64,000 nt of DNA from Oceaniglobus indicus (GTDB lineage Bacteria > Pseudomonadota > Alphaproteobacteria > Rhodobacterales > Rhodobacteraceae), in contig NZ_NMZM01000010.1 in NCBI RefSeq assembly GCF_002751875.1, forward strand, positions 62,001-126,000. The letters are read 5' to 3'. Position numbers and translations under genes: made by a program. The notes under the pieces are model-generated. The model was not told where the DNA came from, made no database searches, and saw nothing but the letters and a program-made list of their open reading frames with translations. The stretch's first letter is position 1; each line of letters opens with the position of its first letter. Shown one piece after another: positions 28,055 to 38,489 of this stretch.

Positions 28055-28277
28055 TCTCGGCTCCGCTCCAGTGTCGTTCCGGCACACGCAAGGGTCATGG
28101 GACCGGCGGCCTTTCGAGCGTCAACATTGACGCAAGCGCCCCCCCCTTCGCAAGCCTCTTATCGCGCAGGCCGGTCCCTTTGCCCCGATCCGCTCCCAGG
28201 CCCGGCACATCGGGGGCTGTGCAGGTCGCAAAACACAGGATAAGCTTTCGCGCGACAACCGAAACGCGGGAATGAAC

Positions 28278-28709
28278 ATGGCGCATCACCACACGACGCG
28301 AAACCGGACAGCCGCACTGGCCGTCCTTGCGGGCGCGGCAATGCTTGCGGGCGGTGCCGTCGCCGGGCCGTTTGACGGGCTGTATCGGCCGGCGCCGACC
28401 TCGGACTGCACCATGGTCGGCGCCGATGGCGGCGCGATCCAGATCGAATCGGATGTCTTCACCGGTGTCGAAGCGTCCTGCACCATGCGGCGGCCGGTGA
28501 ACGTGCGCGACATGGACGCCACTTTGTATGACATGGAATGCAGCGGCGAAGGCACCGAATGGACCCGTCGCGCCATGTTGATGAATGCCGCCGATGGCGG
28601 TCTGATCCTGGTCTGGGACGGCTTTGCCTTCAAATACGACCGCTGTCCGACAGACCCGGCCGCCGGCACCGTCACGACCGCTGACGACATCGGGCTGCCC
28701 GCCCAATAG
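28278..28709 (+). CDS. hypothetical secreted cysteine-containing protein
   Basis: A 143-residue protein with a signal peptide (residues 1 to about 30, AGAAMLAGGAVAGPF) and a small mature domain with four cysteines that could form two disulfides. No family is recognised. The mature part (DGLYRPAPTSDCTM...FAFKYDRCP) is predicted periplasmic. I prefer the ATG at 28278 because GGGA is then eight bases upstream; an ATG two codons earlier is possible. It is divergent from the type I secretion genes and runs convergently into the PBP1A gene with a nine-base gap. Confidence 0.78.
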   Translation: MAHHHTTRNRTAALAVLAGAAMLAGGAVAGPFDGLYRPAPTSDCTMVGADGGAIQIESDVFTGVEASCTMRRPVNVRDMDATLYDMECSGEGTEWTRRAMLMNAADGGLILVWDGFAFKYDRCPTDPAAGTVTTADDIGLPAQ

Positions 28710-28718
28710 GGCGCCGCA

Positions 28719-30929
28719 TCAGTTCTGCGGCCGCCCCAGCAATCCACCCAGCACCTCGTTCAGGATCCGCTCGGCCATGTCTGGCTGTCGCGCGGGTTGG
28801 GCCGGCTGTTGCGGCACCGGTTGCGGCACGTTGCCCGAGGACGCGCCGTTGTCCTGATACGGCGCGGGCGCGGGCTGTGCCACGGGTGCGGGCGGCGGAC
28901 GCATCGGCAGGGGATCGGCGGGCAGATCGGCCTCGATCCGGCTCATCACATCCTGCCAGATCTCGGCCGGAAGGCCACCGCCGGTGACGCCGGTCAACGG
29001 TGTGTTGTCATCATAACCCATCCAGACGCCGGTGACGTAATGCGCCGAAAAGCCAAGGAACCAAGCATCGCGCGCGGCCTGGGTCGTGCCGGTCTTGCCC
29101 GCCACCTCGCGCCCGGGAATCCGGGCCCGTGTCCCTGTGCCGCCCTCCACCACCTGATGCATCATCCAGGTCAGCTGTTCGGCCGCATCCTGCGAAATCA
29201 CCCGCTCGCCCAGGCCGCCTTCCTGTCCGATCAGGGGCGTGTCGTCGCCTTTCAGGCGCAGCTCGCGCAGGCCATAGGGCCTGACCGAGGTGCCGCCGTT
29301 CAGGATCCCGGCATAAGCACCCGTCATCTCGATCAGGGTCGATTCAGATGCGCCCAGCGCCAGGGCCGGACCGGCGGCAAGATCGCTCTTGATGCCGAAA
29401 TCCTCAGCCACGCGGCGCACGTTCTCGCGGCCCACCGCCTCGGCCACATGAATGGCCGGGATGTTCAGCGAGTATTTCAGCGCATCCGTCAGAGAGGCGC
29501 TGCCGCGGTATTTTCCGTCATAGTTCTTGGGCGACCACGCACCCGAGCCCGGAATCTGCATGGTCAGCGGTTCGTCCAGCACCCGGTCGTTGCCGGTATA
29601 GCCCAGCTCGAGCGCGGCGGCGAAGACGAAGGGTTTGAACGCCGATCCCGTCTGCCGGTTCGCCATGACGGCGCGGTTGAATTGACCCACGACGCCCTTG
29701 AAGCGGCGTCCGCCGACCATCGCGCGCACCGCGCCGTCGGCCGACATCACGACGATGGCCGCCTGCGCCTTGGACCCTTCGCGCACCTTGGTCTTGAAGA
29801 TGTGATCCAGCGCCTCTTCGGCCGCGCGTTGCAGGCGCGCATCGAACGTCGTGCTCAGGATCACGTCCTCGGTGGTGTCGCGGGTCAGGAAATCGGGGCC
29901 GGTTTCCATGACCCAATCCGCGAAATATCCCCCGGCCCGCGCTTCGGCAGCCGCCGAAAGGGTGGCGGGGTTGGCGCGGGCCTCGGCCGCCTCGGCATTG
30001 GTGATATAGCCCTGCTCGGCCATCAGGCCGATGATCACGCGGGCGCGGTTTTGCGAACGTTCGAGGTCGTTGGTGGGTGCGAACCGCGACGGGGCCACCA
30101 GCAGCCCGGCCAGCATCGCCGCTTCGGCCGCATCGACCTTGGCTGCGGATTTTCCGAAATACCGTTGTGCCGCCGCGTCGAACCCCCGTGATCCGGCCCC
30201 CAGGAACGCCCGGTTGAGATAGATCGTCAGGATCTCGTCCTTGGTGTAACGCGCCTCCATCGCCATGGCATAGACGGCCTCGGTGATCTTGCGCCACAGC
30301 GACCCCTCGCGGCAATCGGCCTCGTAGGCGGCTTCGTCCTTCCATTCCGCGGGATCGAACGGCTGCCCCATGCACAACAGCTTGGCCGTCTGCTGCGTGA
30401 TCGTCGAGCCGCCGTGACCCGACAGCGGCCCCCGACCTTCCGACAGGTTGATCTTGACCGCGCTTGCCACGCCGCGCGGCGACACTCCGAAATGGCGATA
30501 GAAGCGTTTGTCCTCGGTCGCGATGACGGCGTTCTTCAGATAGGGCGAAACACTGTCGGCCGTCAGCTGGCTGTATTGTTCGCCGCGCCACGCAAAGGTC
30601 CGCCCGTCGCGATCCAGCAAGGTCACCGACCCGCGCGCCCGCGCGTCCAGCAGGTTCTCGACCGGCGGCAAGGTGGTGTAATAATAGAACACGCCCAGAC
30701 CGATCAGCAGGACGACAACGGCAGTCGACCGCCAGACCAGCAACCAGATCAGCGACAGGATCCAGCGCACCAGCGCCACCAGCCAGCCGATCGGCCCGCG
30801 CCGCACCTTGGTGCGCCGGCTCTTGGCCGCGCGGCGTGGTGTTGCCTTTGCCTTGGATTTCGCCGCCGGCTTGGCCTTGCGCCGACGATCCGCCACCAAC
30901 GGCGGTCTTCTGTTGCCCGATCCGGCCAT
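28719..30929 (-). CDS. mrcA: penicillin-binding protein 1A (bifunctional transglycosylase/transpeptidase)
   Basis: A 736-residue class A PBP. A basic Lys/Arg-rich N-terminal tail and one membrane helix (about residues 50-80) precede the GT51 glycosyltransferase (TEDKRFYRHFGVSPRG, GGSTITQQTAKLL) and the transpeptidase with TGSAFKPF near 427 (catalytic Ser and Lys), YSLN, and GKTGTTQAARDAWFLGFS near 610. The C-terminus is proline-rich (PLPMRPPPAPVAQPAPAP). It polymerises and cross-links peptidoglycan in the periplasm. It is divergent from glnK. Confidence 0.95.
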   Translation of the reverse strand: MAGSGNRRPPLVADRRRKAKPAAKSKAKATPRRAAKSRRTKVRRGPIGWLVALVRWILSLIWLLVWRSTAVVVLLIGLGVFYYYTTLPPVENLLDARARGSVTLLDRDGRTFAWRGEQYSQLTADSVSPYLKNAVIATEDKRFYRHFGVSPRGVASAVKINLSEGRGPLSGHGGSTITQQTAKLLCMGQPFDPAEWKDEAAYEADCREGSLWRKITEAVYAMAMEARYTKDEILTIYLNRAFLGAGSRGFDAAAQRYFGKSAAKVDAAEAAMLAGLLVAPSRFAPTNDLERSQNRARVIIGLMAEQGYITNAEAAEARANPATLSAAAEARAGGYFADWVMETGPDFLTRDTTEDVILSTTFDARLQRAAEEALDHIFKTKVREGSKAQAAIVVMSADGAVRAMVGGRRFKGVVGQFNRAVMANRQTGSAFKPFVFAAALELGYTGNDRVLDEPLTMQIPGSGAWSPKNYDGKYRGSASLTDALKYSLNIPAIHVAEAVGRENVRRVAEDFGIKSDLAAGPALALGASESTLIEMTGAYAGILNGGTSVRPYGLRELRLKGDDTPLIGQEGGLGERVISQDAAEQLTWMMHQVVEGGTGTRARIPGREVAGKTGTTQAARDAWFLGFSAHYVTGVWMGYDDNTPLTGVTGGGLPAEIWQDVMSRIEADLPADPLPMRPPPAPVAQPAPAPYQDNGASSGNVPQPVPQQPAQPARQPDMAERILNEVLGGLLGRPQN

Positions 30930-31050
30930 GCCTGTCCCCGATCCGTCTTGTTTTGCGCGACACTACAGTGCGCGGCCGCGGAAGTGGAGAGGCGAGCCGT
31001 TCAACTTTGCCTTTTCCCCACCGCCCAATTTTTAGCCCCGGCGGTGTGTA

Positions 31051-31068
31051 TGTGCAAAAATTGTGCAA
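31051..31068. promoter_or_regulatory. TGTGCAA direct repeat upstream of glnK
   Basis: Two identical TGTGCAA heptamers start at 31051 and 31062, one helical turn apart, in the 259-base gap between the PBP1A and glnK genes. The spacing suggests a regulator binding one face of the DNA. I could not find a convincing sigma-54 promoter or NtrC site here. Confidence 0.3.
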
Positions 31069-31188
31069 TTCCGCCGAAAATCACATCGCCGATCCGGCCG
31101 CTTGCCTTGTGCGGCGCGGGGCGCGGCCGCCCTTTCGTTGCACAGACGCCGCGCAGGTCCAGCGCCGCGTGCAGGGAAAGGGACGACA

Positions 31189-31527
31189 GTGAAACTCATC
31201 ATTGCGACGATAAAGCCGTTCAAGCTCGAGGAGGTCCGCCGGGCGCTGACCGCTGTCGGCGTGCGCGGCATGATGGTGACCGAAATCAAGGGGTTCGGGT
31301 CACAGTCAGGGCACACCGAAATCTATCGCGGCGCCGAATACGCCGTGAACTTCGTGCCGAAGATCAAGCTCGAGATCGTCGTGCCCGACACGATGGCCGA
31401 CCAGGTCACCGACACCATCGCAACCGCGGCCCGGACCGCCAAGATCGGCGACGGCAAGATCTTCGTTCTCGACGTGGCCGCCGCCCTGCGCGTGCGCACG
31501 GGCGAAACCGATGACGACGCGCTTTGA
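31189..31527 (+). CDS. glnK: nitrogen regulatory PII protein
   Basis: A 112-residue PII protein, exactly the usual length. It starts at GTG with AGGGAAAGGGA upstream (MKLIIATIKPFKLEEVRRAL). Tyr51 in the T-loop (YRGAEY) is the uridylylation site, and KIGDGKIFVL and RVRTGE are the conserved nucleotide-binding parts. It senses ATP/ADP and 2-oxoglutarate and would block AmtB when nitrogen is plentiful. The pairing with amtB 33 bases downstream supports GlnK rather than GlnB. Confidence 0.95.
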   Translation: MKLIIATIKPFKLEEVRRALTAVGVRGMMVTEIKGFGSQSGHTEIYRGAEYAVNFVPKIKLEIVVPDTMADQVTDTIATAARTAKIGDGKIFVLDVAAALRVRTGETDDDAL

Positions 31528-31560
31528 CGCGCGCTCCCCACAGCTAACAGAGAGATTGAG

Positions 31561-32898
<1,338 letters not shown>

Positions 32899-32915
32899 GT
32901 TCGACAGCAAGACGG

Positions 32916-32943
32916 AAAGGCCCGGCGATGCATCCGGGCCTTT
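32916..32943. terminator. bidirectional terminator after amtB
   Basis: Ten-base arms AAAGGCCCGG and CCGGGCCTTT with an eight-base loop lie between the convergent amtB and aldolase genes. The A-run on one side and T-run on the other let it work on both strands. Confidence 0.85.
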
Positions 32944-32980
32944 GCGTTGCGTGGATCGCGGGTGCGGGAGCGCTCCGCGC

Positions 32981-33011
32981 GGGAGTATTTCGATCGGTAA
33001 GAAGCCCGGCG
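32981..33011. repeat. GAGTATTT...AAGAA intergenic motif, copy 1
   Basis: The sequence GGGAGTATTT, then eight bases, then AAGAAGCCCGG lies just outside the aldolase stop. A second copy of the same pattern is at 41075. I recall this kind of element near gene ends in Rhodobacterales genomes; its role is not known to me. Confidence 0.45.
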
Positions 33012-33014
33012 CGC

Positions 33015-33770
33015 TCAGGACGCGTAGTTGGAGTTTTCCGCGTCCAGGATCGCCTTTAGTTCGGCGAGATGACGGATGTCCTGTTCGGGGTATTGTTCCA
33101 GCTCGCGCGCGGTCTTTTCCGCCACCGCGTCGGACAGGATACGCAGGGGCTGGCCGGTTTGCAGCGCGCGAATGTAGGTTTCGGCGGCGCGTTCGAAGTA
33201 ATACAGCCGGTTGAAGGTTTCGGCCACGGTATCGCCGATGATCATCACGCCATGATTTCCCATCACCATGACCTTCTGTTTCGGGTCCGAAAAAAGCTGC
33301 GCGCAGCGCGCGCCTTCGTCCTCGAACGCCAGGCCGCCATAGTTCTCGTCGATCACCACGCGGTTGAAGAACGTCGCGCAGTTCTGATCGATGGGCGGCA
33401 GGCGGCTGTCGGCCAGAGACGCCAGAACCGTGGCGTGGATCGAATGGACATGCATGGCGCAGCGCGCATGGGCGCAGTGGCGGTGCAGGCCGCCATGCAG
33501 GCCCCATGCCGTGGGATCCGGCGCGTCCGGTCCGTTCAGCGTTTCGGGATCGTTGGCATCGACCACGATCAGGTCCGACGCCCGGATGCGCGAAAAGTGC
33601 ATCTGGTTCGGGTTCATCAGGAACCGCGTGCCGTCGTCGCTGATGGCCAGCGAAAAGTGGTTTGCCACCGCCTCGTGCAGGTTCAGCCGGGCGGTCCAGC
33701 GGAAGGCCGCCGCCAGATCGACCCGTTCGGGCCAGTGGTCCATGTTCGGGCGCAGGTCGGTGACGGTCAT
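33015..33770 (-). CDS. class II aldolase/adducin family protein
   Basis: A 251-residue protein of the class II aldolase fold. The zinc histidines are in CAMHVHSIHATV, and GNHGVMIIG and NHFSLAISDDGTRFLMNP are typical. The family includes fuculose- and ribulose-phosphate aldolases and the adducin head; the substrate cannot be assigned. GGAG precedes the chosen ATG by eight bases. It stands alone, convergent with amtB. Confidence 0.87.
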   Translation of the reverse strand: MTVTDLRPNMDHWPERVDLAAAFRWTARLNLHEAVANHFSLAISDDGTRFLMNPNQMHFSRIRASDLIVVDANDPETLNGPDAPDPTAWGLHGGLHRHCAHARCAMHVHSIHATVLASLADSRLPPIDQNCATFFNRVVIDENYGGLAFEDEGARCAQLFSDPKQKVMVMGNHGVMIIGDTVAETFNRLYYFERAAETYIRALQTGQPLRILSDAVAEKTARELEQYPEQDIRHLAELKAILDAENSNYAS

Positions 33771-33873
33771 CGCGGATACTCCGGTCAATCAAGGGGGCGG
33801 GCGCAGTGCAACAGCAGTGCCGCGCGGTGTCAATCGCCGGCCGGGGCGGGATGGCGCACCGCCGGGCCTGGGG

Positions 33874-34866
33874 TCAGGAACCGATCAGCTGCAACAGGGC
33901 GCGCTCGGGCTGGCGCAGACCACGGATCTCGGGAGCGGCAGCGAGCAGGCCCTGACGCTCGGCCGCGGAGACATCGGTCAGGGCCAGGACGTCGGGGTGG
34001 ATATAGCTGTTGCGCGCGATGGCCGGGGTGTTCGACAGGCGTTCGGCGGCCCGTTCGGCCATCGCCTTGATCGTCAACCGGTCCTCGGCAAGGGCGGCTT
34101 CCATGGCGGCGACGCTGCCGTTCCAGGTGCGGAACGTCTTGGCCGTCAAGCCGGGCGTTTCCGCCAGATCGACCAGCCGCGCATTGACCGCCTCGGACGA
34201 CACGTCATGCGAGGCCCCTTGATCGTCGATCCACGACACGAGCGTCGCCCCCGGCAGGTCGTCGAGCCGGTGCAGCACCCGTTGCAGCGTCGCATCGTGC
34301 AGCGTCCGGCGAACCTTCTTGCCACCCTTCGCGGTGTAATCGAAGGTCAGCGTATCTGTCTTTGCATCCAGTTCGACGTGCTTGCGCCGCAGGGTGGTGG
34401 CGCCGAAACTGCCGTTCTCGGCGGCGTATTCCGGCGTGCCGATGCGCAGCGACAGGCGGTCCAGCATCGCCAGCACCGCCGCGACGGCGAAATCGCGGCT
34501 GCCTGCATCGGTGTTGCGCAGATCGCGCGCGATGCACCGGCGGATCGCCGGCAACGCCGCGCCGAAGGCCGCGAGATCGGCGAACTTGCGGCGCGCGCGG
34601 TAATCCGTCCAGTCGGGGTGATAGCGGTATTGCTTGCGCGCGCGGTCGTCCTTGCCGGTGGCTTGCAGGTGACCGTTGACCTTGGGCGAGATCCAGACGT
34701 CGACATAGGCGGGCGGCACCGCCAGCGCGTTCAGCCGGGCGCGTTCGCTTTTGGCTTCGATCCGGGTGCCGTCGGGCGCGGTATAGGAAAAGCCGCGACC
34801 GGCCTTGCGGCGCTTGATGCCGGGGCGGGTGTCGGGGTAATAGATCAGGCCGGGAACATGGGGCAC
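33874..34866 (-). CDS. DNA topoisomerase IB (poxvirus/eukaryote-like)
   Basis: A 330-residue bacterial type IB topoisomerase. Catalytic features: a lysine-containing hairpin (LTFDYTAKGGKKVRR), TAKTFRTWNGSVAA, and the nucleophile tyrosine in NTPAIARNSYIHPDVL near the C-terminus. It relaxes supercoils through a 3'-phosphotyrosyl intermediate without ATP. The GTG at 34866 has GGAGG five bases upstream and is preferred over a GTG two codons earlier that overlaps that site. Divergent from the AMP nucleosidase gene. Confidence 0.92.
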   Translation of the reverse strand: MPHVPGLIYYPDTRPGIKRRKAGRGFSYTAPDGTRIEAKSERARLNALAVPPAYVDVWISPKVNGHLQATGKDDRARKQYRYHPDWTDYRARRKFADLAAFGAALPAIRRCIARDLRNTDAGSRDFAVAAVLAMLDRLSLRIGTPEYAAENGSFGATTLRRKHVELDAKTDTLTFDYTAKGGKKVRRTLHDATLQRVLHRLDDLPGATLVSWIDDQGASHDVSSEAVNARLVDLAETPGLTAKTFRTWNGSVAAMEAALAEDRLTIKAMAERAAERLSNTPAIARNSYIHPDVLALTDVSAAERQGLLAAAPEIRGLRQPERALLQLIGS

Positions 34867-35020
34867 CTGCACCTCCGGGACGCGATGTGGCGGATTGTTG
34901 GAGAACGTCGATCGCCCGTCTGCCGTTCCACCCCGGGGGGCCGATTGTGCGGCGACCTTGTGGCGGGGCGGGTGGATCGACTAAGACCGGTCAAACGCCG
35001 CTCCGCCGAAAGGACACACC

Positions 35021-36505
35021 ATGGCCCCGCTCAGCCAGAACCTGCCGCTGGTCACGCCCGATGCCCAGGCCCATGAAACGTTTCTGGATCCCGCCGCGGC
35101 CGTGACCCGCCTGCAGGAGCTTTACGCCGAGGCCTGCGCCTTTCTGGCCGCCGGTTTTTCCGAGATCGGCGAAGGGCGCACGCCCGAGGTCCGGTATCGC
35201 GCCTATTACCCCGAGATCCGGCTGACCACGACCAGCTTCGCCCGTGTCGACAGCCGGCTGAGCTTTGGGCATGTCGCGTCGCCCGGCACCTATTCGACCA
35301 CGATCACCCGGCCCGATCTGTTCGCCCATTACCTGCGCCAGCAGATCGGCCTGCTGATCGACAACCACGGCACCGGCGTCGAGATCGGGCCCTCGATGAC
35401 GCCGATGCCGGTGCATTTCGCCGTGGCGCGCGACGAAAGCGTCACGGTGCCCCATTCCGGCGCGCTGGATTTTCCGCTGCGCGACGTGTTCGACGTGCCG
35501 GATCTGGCCACCACGAACGATGACATCGTCAACGGTTTCGGCTTTCTGCATCCCGACGGGTCCGCCCCGCTGGCGCCGTTCACCGCCCAGCGCATCGATT
35601 ATTCGCTGGCGCGGCTGGCGCATTATACCGCGACCCGCCCCGAGCATTTCCAGAACCACGTGCTGTTCACCAACTACCAGTTCTACATCGAGGAGTTCGA
35701 GGCCTACGCCCGCACCGTCCTGGGCGATCCGACCAGCGGCTATACCGCCTTCGTCGGGCCGGGAAACATCGAGATCACCGGGGCCGACGAAGACATGCCG
35801 ACCCCCGCGAAGCTGCCGCAGATGCCCAGCTATCATCTGAAACGCAAGGACGGCGGCGGCATCACGCTGGTCAACATCGGGGTCGGCCCGTCCAATGCCA
35901 AGACCGCGACCGACCATATCGCCGTGCTGCGCCCCCATGCCTGGATCATGGTCGGCCATTGCGCCGGCTTGCGCAATTCACAGCAGCTGGGCGATTTCGT
36001 GCTGGCCCACGCCTATCTGCGCGAGGACAAGGTACTGGACGCCGATCTGCCGGTCTGGGTGCCGGTGCCGGCGCTGGCCGAAATCCAGATCGCTTTGGAA
36101 AAGGCGGTGGCCGGTGTCGCCGAGATGGAAGGGTTCGATCTGAAGCGGATCATGCGGACCGGCACCGTGGCCAGCGTCGACAACCGCAACTGGGAACTGC
36201 GCGAGCTGTCCGGCCCGGTGCAGCGCCTGTCGCAATCGCGCGCCATCGCACTGGACATGGAAAGCGCGACGATCGCCGCCAACGGTTTCCGCTTTCGGGT
36301 GCCTTATGGCACGTTGCTGTGCGTGTCAGATAAGCCGTTGCAGGGCGAATTGAAGCTGCCGGGGATGGCGTCGGACTTTTACCGCACCCAGGTCGCGCGC
36401 CATCTGCTGATCGGAATCCGCGCGCTGGAATCGCTGAACGGCATGCCGCTGGACCGGATCCATTCGCGCAAACTGCGCTCGTTCGAGGAAACGGCGTTCC
36501 TCTGA
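35021..36505 (+). CDS. amn: AMP nucleosidase
   Basis: A 494-residue enzyme with an N-terminal AMP nucleosidase domain (residues 1 to about 180, including YYPEIRLTTTSFARVDSRLS) and a C-terminal nucleoside-phosphorylase fold (GVGPSNAKTATDHIAVLRPH, and LDMESATIAANGFRFRVPYG near the end). It cleaves AMP to adenine and ribose-5-phosphate in the cytosol, limiting the AMP pool. AAAGGA lies before the ATG. Monocistronic, judging from its flanks. Confidence 0.95.
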   Translation: MAPLSQNLPLVTPDAQAHETFLDPAAAVTRLQELYAEACAFLAAGFSEIGEGRTPEVRYRAYYPEIRLTTTSFARVDSRLSFGHVASPGTYSTTITRPDLFAHYLRQQIGLLIDNHGTGVEIGPSMTPMPVHFAVARDESVTVPHSGALDFPLRDVFDVPDLATTNDDIVNGFGFLHPDGSAPLAPFTAQRIDYSLARLAHYTATRPEHFQNHVLFTNYQFYIEEFEAYARTVLGDPTSGYTAFVGPGNIEITGADEDMPTPAKLPQMPSYHLKRKDGGGITLVNIGVGPSNAKTATDHIAVLRPHAWIMVGHCAGLRNSQQLGDFVLAHAYLREDKVLDADLPVWVPVPALAEIQIALEKAVAGVAEMEGFDLKRIMRTGTVASVDNRNWELRELSGPVQRLSQSRAIALDMESATIAANGFRFRVPYGTLLCVSDKPLQGELKLPGMASDFYRTQVARHLLIGIRALESLNGMPLDRIHSRKLRSFEETAFL

Positions 36506-36594
36506 ACCGGCGCGAATTGCGCCAAAACCGCCCCTTGCAGCGAAATCCGGGTGTCGCGACAGCATCATTCCGCCGAAAATCCACAGAAATCGGC

Positions 36595-36613
36595 CCGAAA
36601 TCTCTAGTTTCGG
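36595..36613. promoter_or_regulatory. CCGAAA-N7-TTTCGG inverted repeat upstream of the HU gene
   Basis: Six-base perfect arms with a seven-base spacer, about 100 bases before the HU start in a 204-base gap. It may be an operator or overlap the HU promoter. Nothing else supports a particular regulator. Confidence 0.35.
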
Positions 36614-36709
36614 TTCGATTTTCAACCGCCAGTCGTTGTGTCGCCCCGCTATATACCGTTAAATCCCGGCAATGCCCCCTAATCACCGGGCCAATTGAGG
36701 AGATCATAC

Positions 36710-36997
36710 ATGGCGAAACCGATGACCAAGACGCAACTCGTCGCCGCACTGGCCGAAGAGATGGATGCCGACAAGAAGACGGCAGGCACCGCGCTCGAGT
36801 CGATCATCAACATCATCACCCGCGAAGTGTCGGCCGGCGGCGCCGTGACCCTTCCCGGCGTCGGCAAGATCTATTGCCGCGAGCGCCCGGCGCGCATGGT
36901 CCGCAACCCCGCCACGGGCGAGCAGATGCCGAAGGATGCCGACAAGGTGGTCAAGATGACCATCGCCAAGGCCCTGAAGGACAGCGTGAACGAGTGA
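36710..36997 (+). CDS. HU-family DNA-binding protein
   Basis: A 95-residue HU/IHF-type protein: MAKPMTKTQLVAALAEEMDAD at the start, then VTLPGVGKIYCRERPARM and RNPATGE, the beta-arm DNA-contact region. It bends and compacts DNA as a dimer. A strong GAGGAG ribosome site lies just upstream, and a terminator follows 24 bases after the stop. The body is slightly divergent from the major HU, so it may be a second nucleoid protein. Confidence 0.92.
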   Translation: MAKPMTKTQLVAALAEEMDADKKTAGTALESIINIITREVSAGGAVTLPGVGKIYCRERPARMVRNPATGEQMPKDADKVVKMTIAKALKDSVNE

Positions 36998-37021
36998 TCG
37001 TTCGCCCCGCGCACGACAACA

Positions 37022-37045
37022 GGCCGCCCGGTGGGCGGTCTTTTT
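37022..37045 (+). terminator. rho-independent terminator after the HU gene
   Basis: Stem CCGCCC/GGGCGG, extended by a G-T and a G-C pair, with a three-base loop and followed by TTTTT. It ends the HU transcript ahead of the convergent petR gene. Confidence 0.88.
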
Positions 37046-37102
37046 CGTTGTGCCGACAAAATCCCGGCCCCAACCCGGGGCCGACGCAACACGGCCCCAC
37101 GG

Positions 37103-37807
37103 TCAGTCGGGTGCCAGAAGATACCCCGCCCCGCGCACGGTCTGAAGGTATCGCGGCTGTTTCGGATCGCTTTCGATCTTGCGACGCAGCCGGGTGATCT
37201 GAACATCCACGGCCCGTTCCTGGCTCTGGCCGCCGCCGCGACCAAGATCGTCGACCAGTTGTGCGCGGCTGATCGGGGTGTCGGTGGCAGCGGCGAAAAT
37301 CTTCATCAACTGCGATTCCGTGGCCGTCAGCCGCAGGATCGAATCCCCCTGCCACATCTCGCCCCGCTCGATGTCATAGCGGATGTCGCCCAGATACAGC
37401 ACCTTGGGCGTGTCCGGCGCAACAGGCTCTGCCGGCACACGCCGCAGGATCGCATTGATCCGCAACAACAGTTCTTTCGGCTCGAACGGTTTGGCGAGGT
37501 AGTCGTCGGCGCCCGCTTCCAGCCCGCTGATCCGGTCGCCGGTTTCGCTTTTGGCGGTCAACAACAGGATCGGCACGGTCATGGTTTCGCGCAATGCCGC
37601 CGTCAGCGAGATTCCGTCTTCACCGGGCATCATCACGTCCAGCACGATCAGGTCGAAATCCAACCCTTCCAGAAGCCGGCGCGCGTGCGCCGCGTCCCGC
37701 GCCGCCGACACGAAGAATCCGTGACGGACCAAGAACTTCTGCAACAATTGGCGGATACGCTCGTCGTCATCGACGATCAGAAGGTGCAGGTCGGACGGCG
37801 CGGTCAT
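37103..37807 (-). CDS. petR: OmpR-family response regulator (PetR-like)
   Basis: A 234-residue regulator with a receiver domain (phosphoacceptor Asp57 in LIVLDVMMPG, LLLTAKS, and the lysine in LAKPFEP) and a winged-helix output domain (LTATESQLMKIF, RAVDVQITRLRRKIE, RTVRGAGYLL). Together with the MarR-type gene that overlaps it by four bases, this matches the petP-petR pair described in Rhodobacter near the bc1 complex genes. The pet genes themselves are not in the window, so the symbol rests on gene order and similarity. Confidence 0.85.
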   Translation of the reverse strand: MTAPSDLHLLIVDDDERIRQLLQKFLVRHGFFVSAARDAAHARRLLEGLDFDLIVLDVMMPGEDGISLTAALRETMTVPILLLTAKSETGDRISGLEAGADDYLAKPFEPKELLLRINAILRRVPAEPVAPDTPKVLYLGDIRYDIERGEMWQGDSILRLTATESQLMKIFAAATDTPISRAQLVDDLGRGGGQSQERAVDVQITRLRRKIESDPKQPRYLQTVRGAGYLLAPD

Positions 37808-38307
37808 GGTGTTTTTTCCTCGGCGGGCGGCAGGAACTGGCGGCGCTGGTCCGCGTCCATCATCGCCTCCAGAACCCGGCGAAAGCCAAGCACGGCCTCG
37901 GGACCGGCGGCACGATAGGCGGCGCGCACCCGCCTGGCCTGAACCTCGGACAGGGTCTGTTCCAGGTCCTGGCCCCGTTCGGTCAGATGCAGGTGACGCT
38001 CGCGCTTGTCCCGCGTGCCGACGCGGCTGTCCACCAAGCCGTCATCGATCAGGCTGCGCAGCACACGGTTCAGCGATTGCTTGGTCACGCCGAGGATCCC
38101 CAGAAGGTTGTTCACCGTCGTGCCGGGAAAGCGGTTGATGAAGTGCAAAGCGCGGTGGTGGGCGCGGCCATAGCCGTGTTCGGCAAGGATCCGGTCGGGA
38201 TCGGCGGTGAAGCCGCGATAGGCGAAATACATCGCCTCGATGCCACGGCGCAGTTGTTCATCCGTCAGGAACAGAAGCGTCTCGGGTCCGGGTCTTTGTC
38301 CGCCCAT
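37804..38307 (-). CDS. petP: MarR-family transcriptional regulator (PetP-like)
   Basis: A 167-residue winged-helix protein: FINRFPGTTVNNLLGILGVTKQSLNRVLRSLID is the helix-turn-helix and VGTRDKRERHLHLTERG is the wing. It precedes petR in the same operon (ATGA overlap). In Rhodobacter the PetP-PetR pair is known from genetics; the effector is unclear. An ATGTCA-N7-TGACAT inverted repeat lies 43 bases before its start and could be its own operator. Confidence 0.85.
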   Translation of the reverse strand: MGGQRPGPETLLFLTDEQLRRGIEAMYFAYRGFTADPDRILAEHGYGRAHHRALHFINRFPGTTVNNLLGILGVTKQSLNRVLRSLIDDGLVDSRVGTRDKRERHLHLTERGQDLEQTLSEVQARRVRAAYRAAGPEAVLGFRRVLEAMMDADQRRQFLPPAEEKTP

Positions 38308-38349
38308 CGGGTGATCCTTTCGTCTCTGCCCATGTCCTGATCACACTTT

Positions 38350-38368
38350 ATGTCAGTGTTGTTGACAT
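38350..38368. promoter_or_regulatory. ATGTCA-N7-TGACAT inverted repeat between petP and ilvE
   Basis: Perfect six-base arms with a seven-base spacer in the divergent gap between petP and ilvE. The form suits a MarR-family dimer, so autoregulation by PetP is the first guess. It could also belong to the ilvE promoter. Confidence 0.45.
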
Positions 38369-38489
38369 TCCAAGACCTCACTGTTAGCGATTCCCGGCCA
38401 AAAGCGTAATATTGCATCCGATACGGGCATATTGACGCAACATATGGAATACGCCCACCCAGGAAGGGCAAGGACAAAGGATCGCAGAG

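Noticed and set aside
30930-31188. A sigma-54 promoter expected ahead of glnK
   Set aside because: The nearest GG...GC pairs have wrong spacing (13 instead of 10 bases), so I do not call one.
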